Positions 19,273-28,427 of a stretch of 64,000 nucleotides of DNA are shown here, in pieces. The notes below the pieces were generated by a model. The model saw nothing but the letters and a program-made list of their open reading frames with translations. It ran no database searches and had not been told where the DNA came from. This stretch comes from Gemmatimonas sp. UBA7669 (GTDB taxonomy: Bacteria; Gemmatimonadota; Gemmatimonadetes; Gemmatimonadales; Gemmatimonadaceae). Made by a program: the position numbers and the translations under genes. The stretch spans positions 27,885-91,884 of the forward strand of contig NZ_DLHL01000004.1 in NCBI RefSeq assembly GCF_002483225.1, written 5' to 3'. Positions within the stretch are counted from its first letter, which is position 1. Every line of letters begins with the position of its first letter.

Positions 19273-21980
19273 TCACCGCACGTATCGATGGCATGGAAGT
19301 GGCCGTGCCGCCTGGCACGTCCGTGCTTCAGGCGGCCAGGGCTGCCGGCGTGAACATTCCCAAGCTCTGCGCCACCGACTCACTCAAGGCCTTCGGCTCC
19401 TGCCGCTTGTGTGTGGTGGAGATCGAGGGAAGAAAGGGTTTGCCCGCCTCGTGCACCACTCCGCTGGAAGCGGGCATGGTGGTGCGCACGCAGTCGCCCA
19501 CCGTGGCGCGTGTGCGCCGCAACGTGATGGAGCTGTACATCTCCGATCACCCGCTGGACTGTCTCACCTGCGCGGCCAACGGCGACTGTGAATTGCAGGA
19601 CATGGCGGGGGCGGTCGGACTGCGCGAAGTGCGCTATGGCTACGATGGTGCCAACCATCTGCAGGCGCAGAAGGACGCGTCGAATCCGTATTTCAGTTTC
19701 GATCCGGCTAAGTGCATCGTGTGCTCACGCTGCGTCCGCGCCTGTGACGAAATCCAGGGCACGCTGGCGCTCAGCATCACCGACCGTGGGTTCGCCAGTA
19801 AAGTTGCGGCTGGTATGGAGGAAAGTTTCCTCGAGTCCGAGTGTGTGTCCTGCGGCGCCTGCGTGCAGGCCTGCCCAACGGCAACGCTCATCGAAAAGAC
19901 GGTCATTGACGCGGGGCAACCGGACCGGCAGGTCAAGACCACCTGCGCCTACTGCGGTGTGGGCTGCTCCTTCGTTGCGGAGCTCAAGGGCACCGACGTG
20001 GTGCGCATGACGCCTGACAGCAGTGGCGGCGCCAACGAAGGGCACTCCTGTGTGAAGGGCCGGTTTGCGTGGGGGTACGCCACGCATCCTGACCGCGTGC
20101 TGCGGCCCATGATCCGCGAGCGTACTTCCGACGATTGGCGTCAGGTGTCGTGGGATGAAGCCATCGCCTTTGCGGCGGCGCGATTCCAGGCCATTCAGGC
20201 CGCGCACGGCCGCGAGGCCATCGGTGGCGTCACCTCATCGCGCTGCACCAACGAAGAAGTGTACGTGGTGCAAAAGATGGTGCGCGCCGCGTTCCACAAC
20301 AACAACGTGGATACCTGCGCGCGGGTCTGTCACTCACCCACGGGCTACGGCCTCAAGCAGACCTTCGGCACGTCGGCGGGCACGCAGGACTTCCGCAGCG
20401 TGGCGCACGCGGACGTCATTGTGGTCATTGGCGCCAACCCCACCGATGCGCATCCGGTGTTTGCGTCACGCATGAAGCGGCGCCTGCGTCAGGGCGCCAA
20501 GCTCATTGTCATCGACCCGCGGCGCATCGACCTCGTGCGCAGCCCACACATCACCGCCACGCACCACCTGCAGCTCAGGCCCGGCACCAATGTGGCGGTC
20601 ATCAACGCGTTGGCGCATGTCATCGTCACCGAGGGGCTGGTCAACGAGACCTTTGTACAGGAGCGCTGCGACACGGTATCGTTCGCGCAATGGCGCGAGT
20701 TCATTGCGCGTCCCGAGCATGCTCCGGAAGCAACCGAGTCCATCACCGGTGTTCCGGCAGCCGAACTGCGCGCCGCCGCTCGTCTCTACGCCACCGGCGG
20801 CAACAGTGCCATTTATTATGGCCTGGGCGTGACCGAGCACAGCCAGGGCAGCACCATGGTCCTGGGCATCGCCAATCTGGCCATGGTGGCCGGCCAGGTG
20901 GGCCGCGAGGGCACGGGCGTCAATCCCCTGCGTGGACAGAACAACGTGCAGGGGTCCTGCGACATGGGATCCTTTCCGCACGAACTTCCCGGCTACCGGC
21001 ATATCTCGGATAGTGCCGTGCGCGGTGTCTTCGAAAGTGCCTGGCAGGTGTCACTCGACCCCGAGCCCGGCCTGCGCATCCCCAACATGCTGGCCTCGGC
21101 GCGCGGTGGCACGTTCCGTGGCATGTTCATCCAGGGTGAGGATCTCGCGCAGTCCGATCCCGACACCACACATGTCGTGCAGGCACTTGAAGCCATGGAC
21201 TGTGTGGTGGTGCAGGACCTGTTCCTCAACGAGACGGCCAAGTACGCACACGTGTTCCTGCCCGGCACGGCCTTTCTCGAGAAGGACGGCACCTTCACCA
21301 ACGCCGAACGACGCATCAACCGCGTACGTCCCACCTCGCCGCCGCGCAGCGGACTGCACGAGTGGGAGGCCGTGTGCCGACTGGCCACGGCCATGGGCTA
21401 TCCGATGAGCTACCCGTCCGCGTCGGCCATCATGGATGAGATTGCGGCGCTCACGCCATCGTTCTCCGGCGTGTCCTTTGCCTATCTCGACGAGGTGGGC
21501 AGTGTGCAGTGGCCCTGCACCGCCGAGACGCCGCGCGGAACACGGATCATGCACGAGCAGGGCTTTGTGCGCGGCAAGGGGCGCTTCCTGCTCACACAGT
21601 ACGTGCCCACCGATGAGCGGTCCACGCGGCGCTATCCGCTGCTGCTTACGACCGGTCGCATTCTTTCGCAGTACAACGTGGGCACCCAGACACGTCGCAC
21701 GGCCAACAGTACCTGGCACACCGAAGACGTGCTGGAAATCCATCCGCACGACGCGGAGCTTCGTGGAATCGGCACAGGGGATGGTGTGCAGTTGGCCAGT
21801 CGAAAGGGCGCCATCACGCTGCATGCGCAGGTGACCGACCGCGTACCGGAAGGCATTGTGTACACCACCTTCCATCATCCCGAAGCCGCAGCCAACGTGG
21901 TTACTACCGAGTACTCCGACTGGGCCACCAACTGCCCGGAGTACAAGGTGACGGCCGTCGAGGTGCGTCCCGTTGACTGA
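19269..21980 (+). CDS. fdsA: NAD-dependent formate dehydrogenase alpha subunit (Mo-bisMGD, five-cluster type)
   Basis: Catalytic subunit that oxidises formate to CO2, 903 aa from ATG 19269, which overlaps the fdsB stop. Domains in order: [2Fe-2S] ferredoxin (CATDSLKAFGSCRLC); NuoG-like His/Cys cluster (HPLDCLTCAANGDC); two [4Fe-4S] motifs (CIVCSRCVRAC, CVSCGACVQACP); the Mo-proximal cluster CAYCGVGC; then the bis-MGD domain. The Mo ligand is Cys in CARVCHSPTGYG, so this is a cysteine, not selenocysteine, enzyme; no in-frame TGA occurs. Such enzymes are soluble and O2-tolerant and can run in reverse as CO2 reductases. Confidence 0.95.
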   Translation: MITARIDGMEVAVPPGTSVLQAARAAGVNIPKLCATDSLKAFGSCRLCVVEIEGRKGLPASCTTPLEAGMVVRTQSPTVARVRRNVMELYISDHPLDCLTCAANGDCELQDMAGAVGLREVRYGYDGANHLQAQKDASNPYFSFDPAKCIVCSRCVRACDEIQGTLALSITDRGFASKVAAGMEESFLESECVSCGACVQACPTATLIEKTVIDAGQPDRQVKTTCAYCGVGCSFVAELKGTDVVRMTPDSSGGANEGHSCVKGRFAWGYATHPDRVLRPMIRERTSDDWRQVSWDEAIAFAAARFQAIQAAHGREAIGGVTSSRCTNEEVYVVQKMVRAAFHNNNVDTCARVCHSPTGYGLKQTFGTSAGTQDFRSVAHADVIVVIGANPTDAHPVFASRMKRRLRQGAKLIVIDPRRIDLVRSPHITATHHLQLRPGTNVAVINALAHVIVTEGLVNETFVQERCDTVSFAQWREFIARPEHAPEATESITGVPAAELRAAARLYATGGNSAIYYGLGVTEHSQGSTMVLGIANLAMVAGQVGREGTGVNPLRGQNNVQGSCDMGSFPHELPGYRHISDSAVRGVFESAWQVSLDPEPGLRIPNMLASARGGTFRGMFIQGEDLAQSDPDTTHVVQALEAMDCVVVQDLFLNETAKYAHVFLPGTAFLEKDGTFTNAERRINRVRPTSPPRSGLHEWEAVCRLATAMGYPMSYPSASAIMDEIAALTPSFSGVSFAYLDEVGSVQWPCTAETPRGTRIMHEQGFVRGKGRFLLTQYVPTDERSTRRYPLLLTTGRILSQYNVGTQTRRTANSTWHTEDVLEIHPHDAELRGIGTGDGVQLASRKGAITLHAQVTDRVPEGIVYTTFHHPEAAANVVTTEYSDWATNCPEYKVTAVEVRPVD

Positions 21981-22854
21981 GGCCGCTGCGCGGACTCGGC
22001 AAGCAGGTGTGGTCCACGAATCCGTTCACATCGGCCGTGGTGTCGCCGAGCGGACGGTCTCGTGGGGTATTGTGGACGAAGCCGCGGTGCAGATCATGCT
22101 GAACGGTCAGCCGCTGGTGGTGCTCATGGCGACGCCTGCCGACCTGGCCGATCTCGCGCGCGGTGTGCTGCGCACCGAGTTTGGTGTGATCGAACCCGCA
22201 TCCATCGCGTCGGTGCAGGAGCATCACCTGTTGGGTGAGTATCGGGTGGAGGTGCAGCTGAACGCCAACCTGGCCAGTGTACAGCATTCACCAAACCAAA
22301 CGGGCATGCCCAACAGCAGTTGCGGCCTCTGTGGCATGGAGAGCCTCGCGCAGCTGGCCACCCGCACGCAGGCCCTGCCCCGCGTCCATCCCCCGGCGAT
22401 ACCTGACGGCATCGTGCTTTCCGCCTTCGCCCAGATGCATCAGCGCCAGCCGCTCAACGCCCTCACGCACTCCGCACACGCCGCCGCCTGGTGCCTGCCG
22501 TCCGGCGAGGTCGTGCTCGTCCGCGAGGACGTGGGACGTCACAATGCGCTCGACAAGCTCGTTGGCGCACTCTACGGGCCCAATGCAGACCCGGAGCTGG
22601 CGCGCGATGGGTTTGTCGTGATGTCCAGCCGCGGCAGCTATGAACTGGTGCACAAGACGGCGCATACCGCAGCGCGGCTTCTTGCCACCTGGTCGGCCCC
22701 AACCAGCATGGCGCTGCAGTGGTCGAGACATCTGGGCCTGCCCCTCTGCAGCGTGGCCCGTGACGGGCGTACTGAGCCGCAGGTGGCCCACTTTGAGCAC
22801 GCGCCAGCCTCGATCTCAGCACCAGCACCGGAGTCTTACCATGCCCACCGGTGA
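21973..22854 (+). CDS. fdhD: Formate dehydrogenase sulfurtransferase FdhD
   Basis: Accessory protein that transfers sulfur to the Mo-bisMGD cofactor of FdsA, needed for formate dehydrogenase activity; 293 aa. The Cys117-x-x-Cys120 loop (SSCGLCGMESL) and the GRHNALDKLVG segment are hallmarks. TTG 21973 is chosen as start because it has GAGGTG at a good distance and overlaps fdsA by 8 nt; no ATG is near the family start. It sits inside the fds gene set, as in other bacteria, and overlaps fdsD by 14 nt. Confidence 0.93.
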   Translation: MTEAAARTRQAGVVHESVHIGRGVAERTVSWGIVDEAAVQIMLNGQPLVVLMATPADLADLARGVLRTEFGVIEPASIASVQEHHLLGEYRVEVQLNANLASVQHSPNQTGMPNSSCGLCGMESLAQLATRTQALPRVHPPAIPDGIVLSAFAQMHQRQPLNALTHSAHAAAWCLPSGEVVLVREDVGRHNALDKLVGALYGPNADPELARDGFVVMSSRGSYELVHKTAHTAARLLATWSAPTSMALQWSRHLGLPLCSVARDGRTEPQVAHFEHAPASISAPAPESYHAHR

Positions 22855-23098
22855 TCACCACGTGAATGACGGCCCACCCGATGTGCTGCGCATGGCCAAC
22901 CAGATCGCAGCCTTCTTTGCGCCTTATCCGGAAACCGATGCCGTGGCCGGCGTACTCGATCACATCGAAAAGTTCTGGGCCCCATCCCAGCGCAAGGAAC
23001 TGCTGGCGCTGGTGACGGGGCTCGCCCCCGCGTCGGAGTCATGGCATCCGCTGGCACGCCGCGCGGCGGAGCAGCTGCTGCGTCGCATCGATGAGTAG
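22841..23098 (+). CDS. fdsD: Formate dehydrogenase delta subunit
   Basis: Small helical protein, 85 aa, matching the FdsD family in size, place and the pattern MANQIAAFFAPYP followed by HIEKFWAPSQRKEL. In this family it is needed for assembly or stability of the formate dehydrogenase, possibly together with cofactor insertion. The start ATG 22841 has CCGGAG 8 nt upstream and lies inside the end of fdhD. Confidence 0.9.
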   Translation: MPTGDHHVNDGPPDVLRMANQIAAFFAPYPETDAVAGVLDHIEKFWAPSQRKELLALVTGLAPASESWHPLARRAAEQLLRRIDE

Positions 23099-23113
23099 CT
23101 CGCTGCTGCCGGG

Positions 23114-23145
23114 AGTGAACGCGAGAGTGAACGCGAGAGTGAACG
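23114..23145. repeat. 12-bp tandem repeat (AGTGAACGCGAG) between fdsD and mobA
   Basis: Two perfect copies of AGTGAACGCGAG and a third 8-nt partial copy fill the short spacer before mobA. No function is evident; slippage is a likely origin. Confidence 0.8.
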
Positions 23146-23176
23146 GCATGCTGAACACGCGTGTGGCGGTCTCACC

Positions 23177-23794
23177 GTGATCGCGGCCGACATTACGGCC
23201 GCGGACATCACGGCGGTAGTGCTCTGTGGAGGCGAGGGTCAACGCATGGGCGGCGCAGACAAGCCCTTGCTGCCTTTTGGCGGTCGTCCGTTGGTCCAGC
23301 ACGTTCTGGACGGTCTTGACGGCTCCGTCTCGCAGGTGCTGCTGGTGGCCAATCGATCACTCGATGCGTATCGCCAGCTCGCACACGACCGGCTGCCCTT
23401 CGGGCCATGTGAGGTTATCTGCGATGCGGAACCGGGACTCGGCCCGCTGGCCGGCATTGCCGCCGCCGCGCATCACCTGCCAACGCCCTGGGCGTTTGTG
23501 TGCGCGGGCGATGTCCCGTTCGTCTCCGCCGCACTGGTGCAGCGTCTCGTGGGACACCGCACCGGGTACACGGACGCAGCACGCGTGGCGCACGATGGCG
23601 AACGGCGACAACCACTGTTTGCGCTCATTCCGCGTGCGGTCATGCTCACGGCGGCGGACGCCCTCAAGCACTCGGAGTCTCGCTCAGTGGCCGGCTGGCT
23701 CGCGGCGCACGGTGCGGAATGTGTTCCGGCTGCGGATCTCGCCAACCAAATGATCAGCATTGACGAGCCGTCGCAGCTCCGTCAATTGGGCTGA
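23177..23794 (+). CDS. mobA: Molybdenum cofactor guanylyltransferase
   Basis: Cytosolic enzyme that attaches GMP to Mo-molybdopterin to make the guanine dinucleotide cofactor used by FdsA; 205 aa. The nucleotide-binding motif VVLCGGEGQRMGGADKPLLPFGG-like stretch starts near residue 14, and CAGDVPFVS carries the metal-binding Asp. GTG 23177 is the first start in frame after the tandem repeat. Being the last gene of the kor-fds cluster fits its role in maturing the Mo enzyme. It converges on the malic enzyme gene. Confidence 0.92.
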   Translation: MIAADITAADITAVVLCGGEGQRMGGADKPLLPFGGRPLVQHVLDGLDGSVSQVLLVANRSLDAYRQLAHDRLPFGPCEVICDAEPGLGPLAGIAAAAHHLPTPWAFVCAGDVPFVSAALVQRLVGHRTGYTDAARVAHDGERRQPLFALIPRAVMLTAADALKHSESRSVAGWLAAHGAECVPAADLANQMISIDEPSQLRQLG

Positions 23795-23803
23795 CGGAGC
23801 TGC
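23773..23803. terminator. Perfect 12-bp hairpin at the mobA / malic enzyme junction
   Basis: GCAGCTCCGTCA (23773-23784), loop ATTGGGC, TGACGGAGCTGC (23792-23803). The right arm begins with the mobA stop codon. It lies between convergent genes and may end transcription from either side, though no strong T-tract follows. Confidence 0.6.
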
Positions 23804-23819
23804 AACCACGTCGGACGTG

Positions 23820-25469
23820 TCAGGCGCCGACGTAGGGCCGATACACCGGTTCGTACATGGTGTCACTGACCGCCACGGCAATGTCCACGGGACGCGGCGC
23901 GCGTGCGAGCCCACGATCGAACGCAATGCGGGCCACCTCCACCGCGATCGCGCGCGACACCTCACGAATGCGGGACAGCGCCGGATAGATGCGCCCCATG
24001 GCCAGGTCATCGGCCGTGACCATGTCCGCCAGGATCCTCGCCGCAGCCGCAAACATTTCCTCGGTCACGCGCGTGGACTGGGCCACCAGCACACCCAACC
24101 CGACACCTGGGAAGATGTACGCGTTGTTGCCCTGCCCCGGCACATGGGTGCGCCGCTTGTGGGTCACCGGCGCAAAGGGGCTACCGCTCGCGAACACGGC
24201 GTGACCATCGGTGGCCGTATAGGCCTCGCGCGCCGTGCATTCAGCCTTGGACGTCGGGTTGGACAACGCCATCACCACCGGACGCGGATGATGTCGGGCC
24301 ATGGCCTCGAGCACCGCCGTGGTGAAGGTCCCGGGTGTGCCGGACACACCAATGAGCGCGTGCGGCTTGAGCGTCTCCACCGCTTCGAGCAGGCTGCGTG
24401 TTGGCGCATGGTCGTGCGCGAAACGACGCTTGTGCGAGGCGAGATCCGTGCGTGAAGACTCCACGAGGCCCTTGCTGTCCACGAACCAGCAGTGGCGGCG
24501 CGCTTCATCCACCGACATGCCGTCCTCTACCAGCGCTTCCACCACCAGATCGCCGATGCCGATGCCCGCTTCGCCTGCGCCAAGGAACAGCAGGCGCATG
24601 TCGCGCAGCGGTACACCAACAAGGCGCGACGCCGACAACAGACCCGCCAGCGTCACCGACGCGGTGCCCTGGATGTCATCGTTGAAGGTGCAGACCTTGT
24701 CGCGCCAGGTCTCGAGCAGGGCAAACGCATTGTGGTTGCCGAAGTCCTCGAACTGGATGCACGCGAGCGGGAAGCGTTCCTGCACGGCCTCCACGAACTC
24801 CGTGAGCAGCGCATCGTACTCCGCTCCCCGAAGCCGAGGCTGTCGCAGGCCCATGTATGCGTCACTTTCGCGCAGCTCGGCGTTGTCCGTTCCCACGTCA
24901 ATGGCGATGGGCAGACACTGATGCGGCGGCACGCCGGCGCAGGCCGTGTACAGCGTGAGCTTGCCGATGGGAATGCCCATGCCGTTGGCCCCGAGATCGC
25001 CAAGACCAAGAATGCGCTCGCCATCGGTCACCACGATCATGCGCACATCGTCGCTGGGCCAGTGCGCCAGCACTTCGCGCACCCGCCCACGATCTTCGGC
25101 GCTGATGAAGAGCCCGCGGCTGCGCCGGAAGATGCGTCCGAACTCCTCGCAGGCCTGGCCCACCGTGGGCGTGTACAACACCGGCATCAGCTCCTCGAGA
25201 TGATCCATCACGAGGCGATAGAACAACGTCACGTTGCGATCGTTCAGCGAAACGAGATACGAATACTGGTCGAGCGGCGTGGGACGCGAACGCACGCCTG
25301 GCAGGATGCGCGCCAACTGCTCGTCCTGCGTCATCACTCGCGGCGGCAGCAGGCCGCGAAGGCCAAGCGCGTCGCGCTCGGCCTGGGTAAAGGCCGTACC
25401 CTTGTTGAGTTCGGCGTCGTTGAGCAGTGCCGAGCCGCGCTTGGCGACCGGCAGTTCTGTGGTGGTCAT
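23820..25469 (-). CDS. maeA: NAD-dependent malic enzyme
   Basis: Oxidative decarboxylation of malate to pyruvate, CO2 and NAD(P)H; 549 aa, the length of the large SfcA/MaeA type. Visible motifs: YTPTVGQACEEFG and SAEDRGRVREVL, then VVVTDGERILGLGDLG-like (with GLGDLGANGMGIPIGK), FEDFGNHNAF, FNDDIQGTASVTLAG and the dinucleotide fold LLFLGAGEAGIGIG. ALSNPTSKAECT is also conserved. ATG 25469 gives the usual N-terminus (TELPVAKRGSALLNDAELNKGTAF). It lies 24 nt after nuoN on the same strand, so read-through from the complex I operon is likely. NAD preference is inferred from the family. Confidence 0.94.
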   Translation of the reverse strand: MTTTELPVAKRGSALLNDAELNKGTAFTQAERDALGLRGLLPPRVMTQDEQLARILPGVRSRPTPLDQYSYLVSLNDRNVTLFYRLVMDHLEELMPVLYTPTVGQACEEFGRIFRRSRGLFISAEDRGRVREVLAHWPSDDVRMIVVTDGERILGLGDLGANGMGIPIGKLTLYTACAGVPPHQCLPIAIDVGTDNAELRESDAYMGLRQPRLRGAEYDALLTEFVEAVQERFPLACIQFEDFGNHNAFALLETWRDKVCTFNDDIQGTASVTLAGLLSASRLVGVPLRDMRLLFLGAGEAGIGIGDLVVEALVEDGMSVDEARRHCWFVDSKGLVESSRTDLASHKRRFAHDHAPTRSLLEAVETLKPHALIGVSGTPGTFTTAVLEAMARHHPRPVVMALSNPTSKAECTAREAYTATDGHAVFASGSPFAPVTHKRRTHVPGQGNNAYIFPGVGLGVLVAQSTRVTEEMFAAAARILADMVTADDLAMGRIYPALSRIREVSRAIAVEVARIAFDRGLARAPRPVDIAVAVSDTMYEPVYRPYVGA

Positions 25470-25492
25470 GAGTCGTTGGAAAAGCGCGTCGG

Positions 25493-26902
25493 TCAGACGC
25501 GCGAAAGAATCCAGCCGGGAACGAGCGTCAGCAGCAGCGTCGCTACGCCGCACAACACGCCGGCCGCACGGGAGAGGCCGTCACCGGGGAGCAGGGGCTG
25601 TCCAGCCGCCGGCAGCGAGCCCTCGGCCACGGGGCGCATGAACACGCGCTGCACCACGCGCAGATAGAAGAACAGTCCGAGGAAGCTTCCCACGAGGCCC
25701 AGCACGGCGTACACCGGATAGCCGGCCGTCACCACGGTGCGGAAGATGAGGAACTTGGCCGTGAAGCCCGGGAAGGGCGGCAGGCCCGCCAGTGAAAACA
25801 TGGCCACCGCCATCAGCGCCGCGGCCATGGGCCGGTGTCTGAACAATCCGTCGAGTGAGCCCAATGTATCACGGGTCACGTCGTTGCCGTGCGGCGGCAA
25901 CACGGCGAAAGCCAGCAGATTGCCGGCAGCGTAGGTGACGAGATAGAACACCACGGCGTCGCCGCGCGTGGCCGGATCACCCAGAAAGGCGTAGAACAGA
26001 TAGCCCGCGTGCGCGATGGAGGAGTACGCGATCATGCGGCGCAGGGAATTCTGGCGCATGGCGGCCACGTTGCCCCACACGATGCTCGCCAGCGGCAGCA
26101 CGGCCAGCAGCTGCACGAGGGGCCCCTGCACCGTCACGCCCTGGAAGAGCTGCAGACCCACCACGAGTACGGCGGCCTTGGACAACGTGGCCATGTACGC
26201 CGTCACCGGTACACTGGCGCCCTCGTAGGTATCGGGTGCCCACCCATGAAACGGCACGACCGCCCCCTTGAGGAACAGCGCCGCTACCACGAGCACCAAC
26301 GCCGTCGTGGCCACCGGGTCCGCCATGGTCATGGCCTCTGCCACGGCCGAGACCTGCATGCTGCCGGTGGTCCCGTACAGCAGGGCGATGCCCATGAGCA
26401 ACACCGCGGAGGCGGTGCCACTCAGCACGAGATACTTGAGCGCCGCTTCCGCACTTTCTGCCCGGCGCATGGCCAGCACAATGAGCGCGTAGACGGGCAC
26501 CGAGAGCATCTCGAGCCCGAGAAAGAGCACCAGCGCACTCTGCGCACTGGGCAACAGACTGAGCCCATACAACGAGGCCAGCAACAGCAGCGGAAACTCC
26601 GCCCCCTCGAAGTCGGTGCGCGACATGAGCAGCACCGGAATGCTGAGCGCCAGCAGCAACGCCTTGGTGACATACACACCAGGCGTGACCAGCAACTGCC
26701 CGTCGAACAAGTTGGCGTTCAGGCCCTGTGCGGCCAGCACAAACGACGCCACCACGGCACCCAGCACGGCCACGACGCCCACCCCTAGGGCCACGGCGGT
26801 CACCACACCGCGACGCCCGAGAGACAGCACGATCAGCGTCAGCATCCCGAGCAGCAACAGATGCTCGGGCAGCAGTGCGAGAAGAACCTGATTATCGGGC
26901 AT
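25493..26902 (-). CDS. nuoN: NADH-quinone oxidoreductase subunit N
   Basis: Antiporter-like, proton-pumping membrane subunit of complex I, 469 aa with about 14 predicted helices. The Mrp-type core is recognisable in LKYLVLSGTASAVLLMGIALLYG-like (about 150) and in PFHGWAPDTYEGASVPVTAY, and SLRRMIAYSSIAHAGY carries the conserved Lys/His-region of the channel. It overlaps the end of nuoM by 11 nt. It is the last nuo gene and is followed by the malic enzyme gene. Confidence 0.95.
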   Translation of the reverse strand: MPDNQVLLALLPEHLLLLGMLTLIVLSLGRRGVVTAVALGVGVVAVLGAVVASFVLAAQGLNANLFDGQLLVTPGVYVTKALLLALSIPVLLMSRTDFEGAEFPLLLLASLYGLSLLPSAQSALVLFLGLEMLSVPVYALIVLAMRRAESAEAALKYLVLSGTASAVLLMGIALLYGTTGSMQVSAVAEAMTMADPVATTALVLVVAALFLKGAVVPFHGWAPDTYEGASVPVTAYMATLSKAAVLVVGLQLFQGVTVQGPLVQLLAVLPLASIVWGNVAAMRQNSLRRMIAYSSIAHAGYLFYAFLGDPATRGDAVVFYLVTYAAGNLLAFAVLPPHGNDVTRDTLGSLDGLFRHRPMAAALMAVAMFSLAGLPPFPGFTAKFLIFRTVVTAGYPVYAVLGLVGSFLGLFFYLRVVQRVFMRPVAEGSLPAAGQPLLPGDGLSRAAGVLCGVATLLLTLVPGWILSRV

Positions 26903-28427
26903 CGGCGGGCACCCGGGAAGTCATGACCTGCTCCTGATAGCGGCGCGCCGCCAACTCCGTTTTTCGCAGCGCTCCGTCGGGGAACAGTCCCAACAGGAAG
27001 ACGGCGACCACCAGGACTCCGAGCACACTCATCTCACGGGGCGTGACGTCGGCCAACGGCTGATGCGGCGCCTTGGGTGCACCAAAGAGGAAGGTGAGCG
27101 CAAAGCGCAGCATATAGAGCGCACCAAGCACCACGCCCGACACGGCCGCCATGGCGAGCCAGAGCGGGAGGTTGTTGCCATCGAGGTGCTGTGGCCAGGC
27201 GGCGTTGAAGGCACCCAACAGCACAAGGAACTCACCCGTGAACCCGCTGGTGGTGGGCAGGCCCACCGAGGCCAGCATGAACAACACGAAGAACAACGCG
27301 TACATCGGCATCTGCCGCGCCAAGCCGCCGTATGCGCTCAGCTCACGCGTATGGCAGCGTTCATAGACGACGCCGACCAGGAGGAAGAGACCGGCCGCCA
27401 CGATGCCATGACTCACCATCTGCACGATCGCGCCCTGAATGCCTGCGAGGTCGAGACTGAGCAGGCCCAGCATGACATAGCCCAGATGGCTGATGGACGA
27501 GTAGGCGATGATCTTCTTGATATCCTGCTGCACCAGAGCCAGACAGGCACCGTACACGATGCTCACCACCGACAGCGTCATGAGCCATGGCGTGAACAGG
27601 CGCGTGGCGTCGGGGAACAGCGGGAAACCCAGTTTGATGAAACCGTAGGTGCCCATCTTGAGCAGCACACCGGCCAGAATCACCGAGCCCGGCGTGGGCG
27701 CCTCAACGTGCGCATCAGGCAGCCAGGTGTGCAGCGGCACCATGGGCACCTTGATGGCAAACGACAGCACGAAGGCCGCCAGCAGCCACACCTGCACCTC
27801 GACGGGAAGTGCCACACGCAACAGATCGGCGAAGGCGAATGACGCCACCCCGCCCTGCTGCTGCAGCGCCCACACCAGGTAGATGATGGCGCCAAGCATG
27901 AGAATGCTGCCGAACGCGGTGTACAGCACGAACTTCATGGTCGCGTAGGAACGCCGCGCCCCACCCCAGATTCCGATCATGAAGAACATCGGAATGAGCA
28001 TGGCTTCCCAGAACACGTAGAACAGGAAGAGATCCTGGGCCACGAGTGCTCCCATCATGGCAAACTGTAGCAGCAGCAGCATGGCGTGAAACAGCGCCAC
28101 ATCCTTTTCGATGCTGCGCCACGCCCCAACGACCACCAGTGGCCCGAGGAAGGCGGTGAGCAGCACCAGCAGGATGTTGAGCCCGTCGAGACCGACGTGG
28201 TAGGCCACGCCCCAGTCGGCAATCCACGGGATGTTGGTCGCCGCCTGCAAAGCGAGATCACTGCCATCGAACTGGCGATACAACCAGAGCGCCATCACAA
28301 ACTGCAGCAGCATCACGCCGGTCGTGACCAGACGTGAAGTCGTGGCGTTCCCGCGCACCAGCGCCAGCGGCAACAGCCCGGCCACCGGCAACCACAGCAC
28401 GAGATTGAGCAGCAGCGCATCAGACAC
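26892..28427 (-). CDS. nuoM: NADH-quinone oxidoreductase subunit M
   Basis: Antiporter-like proton-pumping subunit, 511 aa, about 14 helices. Characteristic segments are DGLNILLVLLTAFLGP, FYVFWEAMLIPMFFMIG, PMVPLHTWLPDAHVEAPT and KIIAYSSISHLGYVMLG. GTG 28427 is chosen as start because it overlaps the nuoL end by 8 nt, has GGGGGTGG upstream and gives the usual N-terminus; an upstream start at 28463 would add a non-homologous Trp/Cys/Gly-rich tail. Confidence 0.95.
   Translation of the reverse strand: MSDALLLNLVLWLPVAGLLPLALVRGNATTSRLVTTGVMLLQFVMALWLYRQFDGSDLALQAATNIPWIADWGVAYHVGLDGLNILLVLLTAFLGPLVVVGAWRSIEKDVALFHAMLLLLQFAMMGALVAQDLFLFYVFWEAMLIPMFFMIGIWGGARRSYATMKFVLYTAFGSILMLGAIIYLVWALQQQGGVASFAFADLLRVALPVEVQVWLLAAFVLSFAIKVPMVPLHTWLPDAHVEAPTPGSVILAGVLLKMGTYGFIKLGFPLFPDATRLFTPWLMTLSVVSIVYGACLALVQQDIKKIIAYSSISHLGYVMLGLLSLDLAGIQGAIVQMVSHGIVAAGLFLLVGVVYERCHTRELSAYGGLARQMPMYALFFVLFMLASVGLPTTSGFTGEFLVLLGAFNAAWPQHLDGNNLPLWLAMAAVSGVVLGALYMLRFALTFLFGAPKAPHQPLADVTPREMSVLGVLVVAVFLLGLFPDGALRKTELAARRYQEQVMTSRVPADAR

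Noticed and set aside
19269..21980. Selenocysteine in formate dehydrogenase
   Set aside because: The active-site position reads Cys (CARVCHSPT), and no in-frame TGA occurs.
17129..21980. A second complex I or a NAD-reducing hydrogenase
   Set aside because: The alpha subunit carries the formate-dehydrogenase Mo site, and FdhD, FdsD and MobA accompany it; no NiFe hydrogenase or membrane subunits are present.
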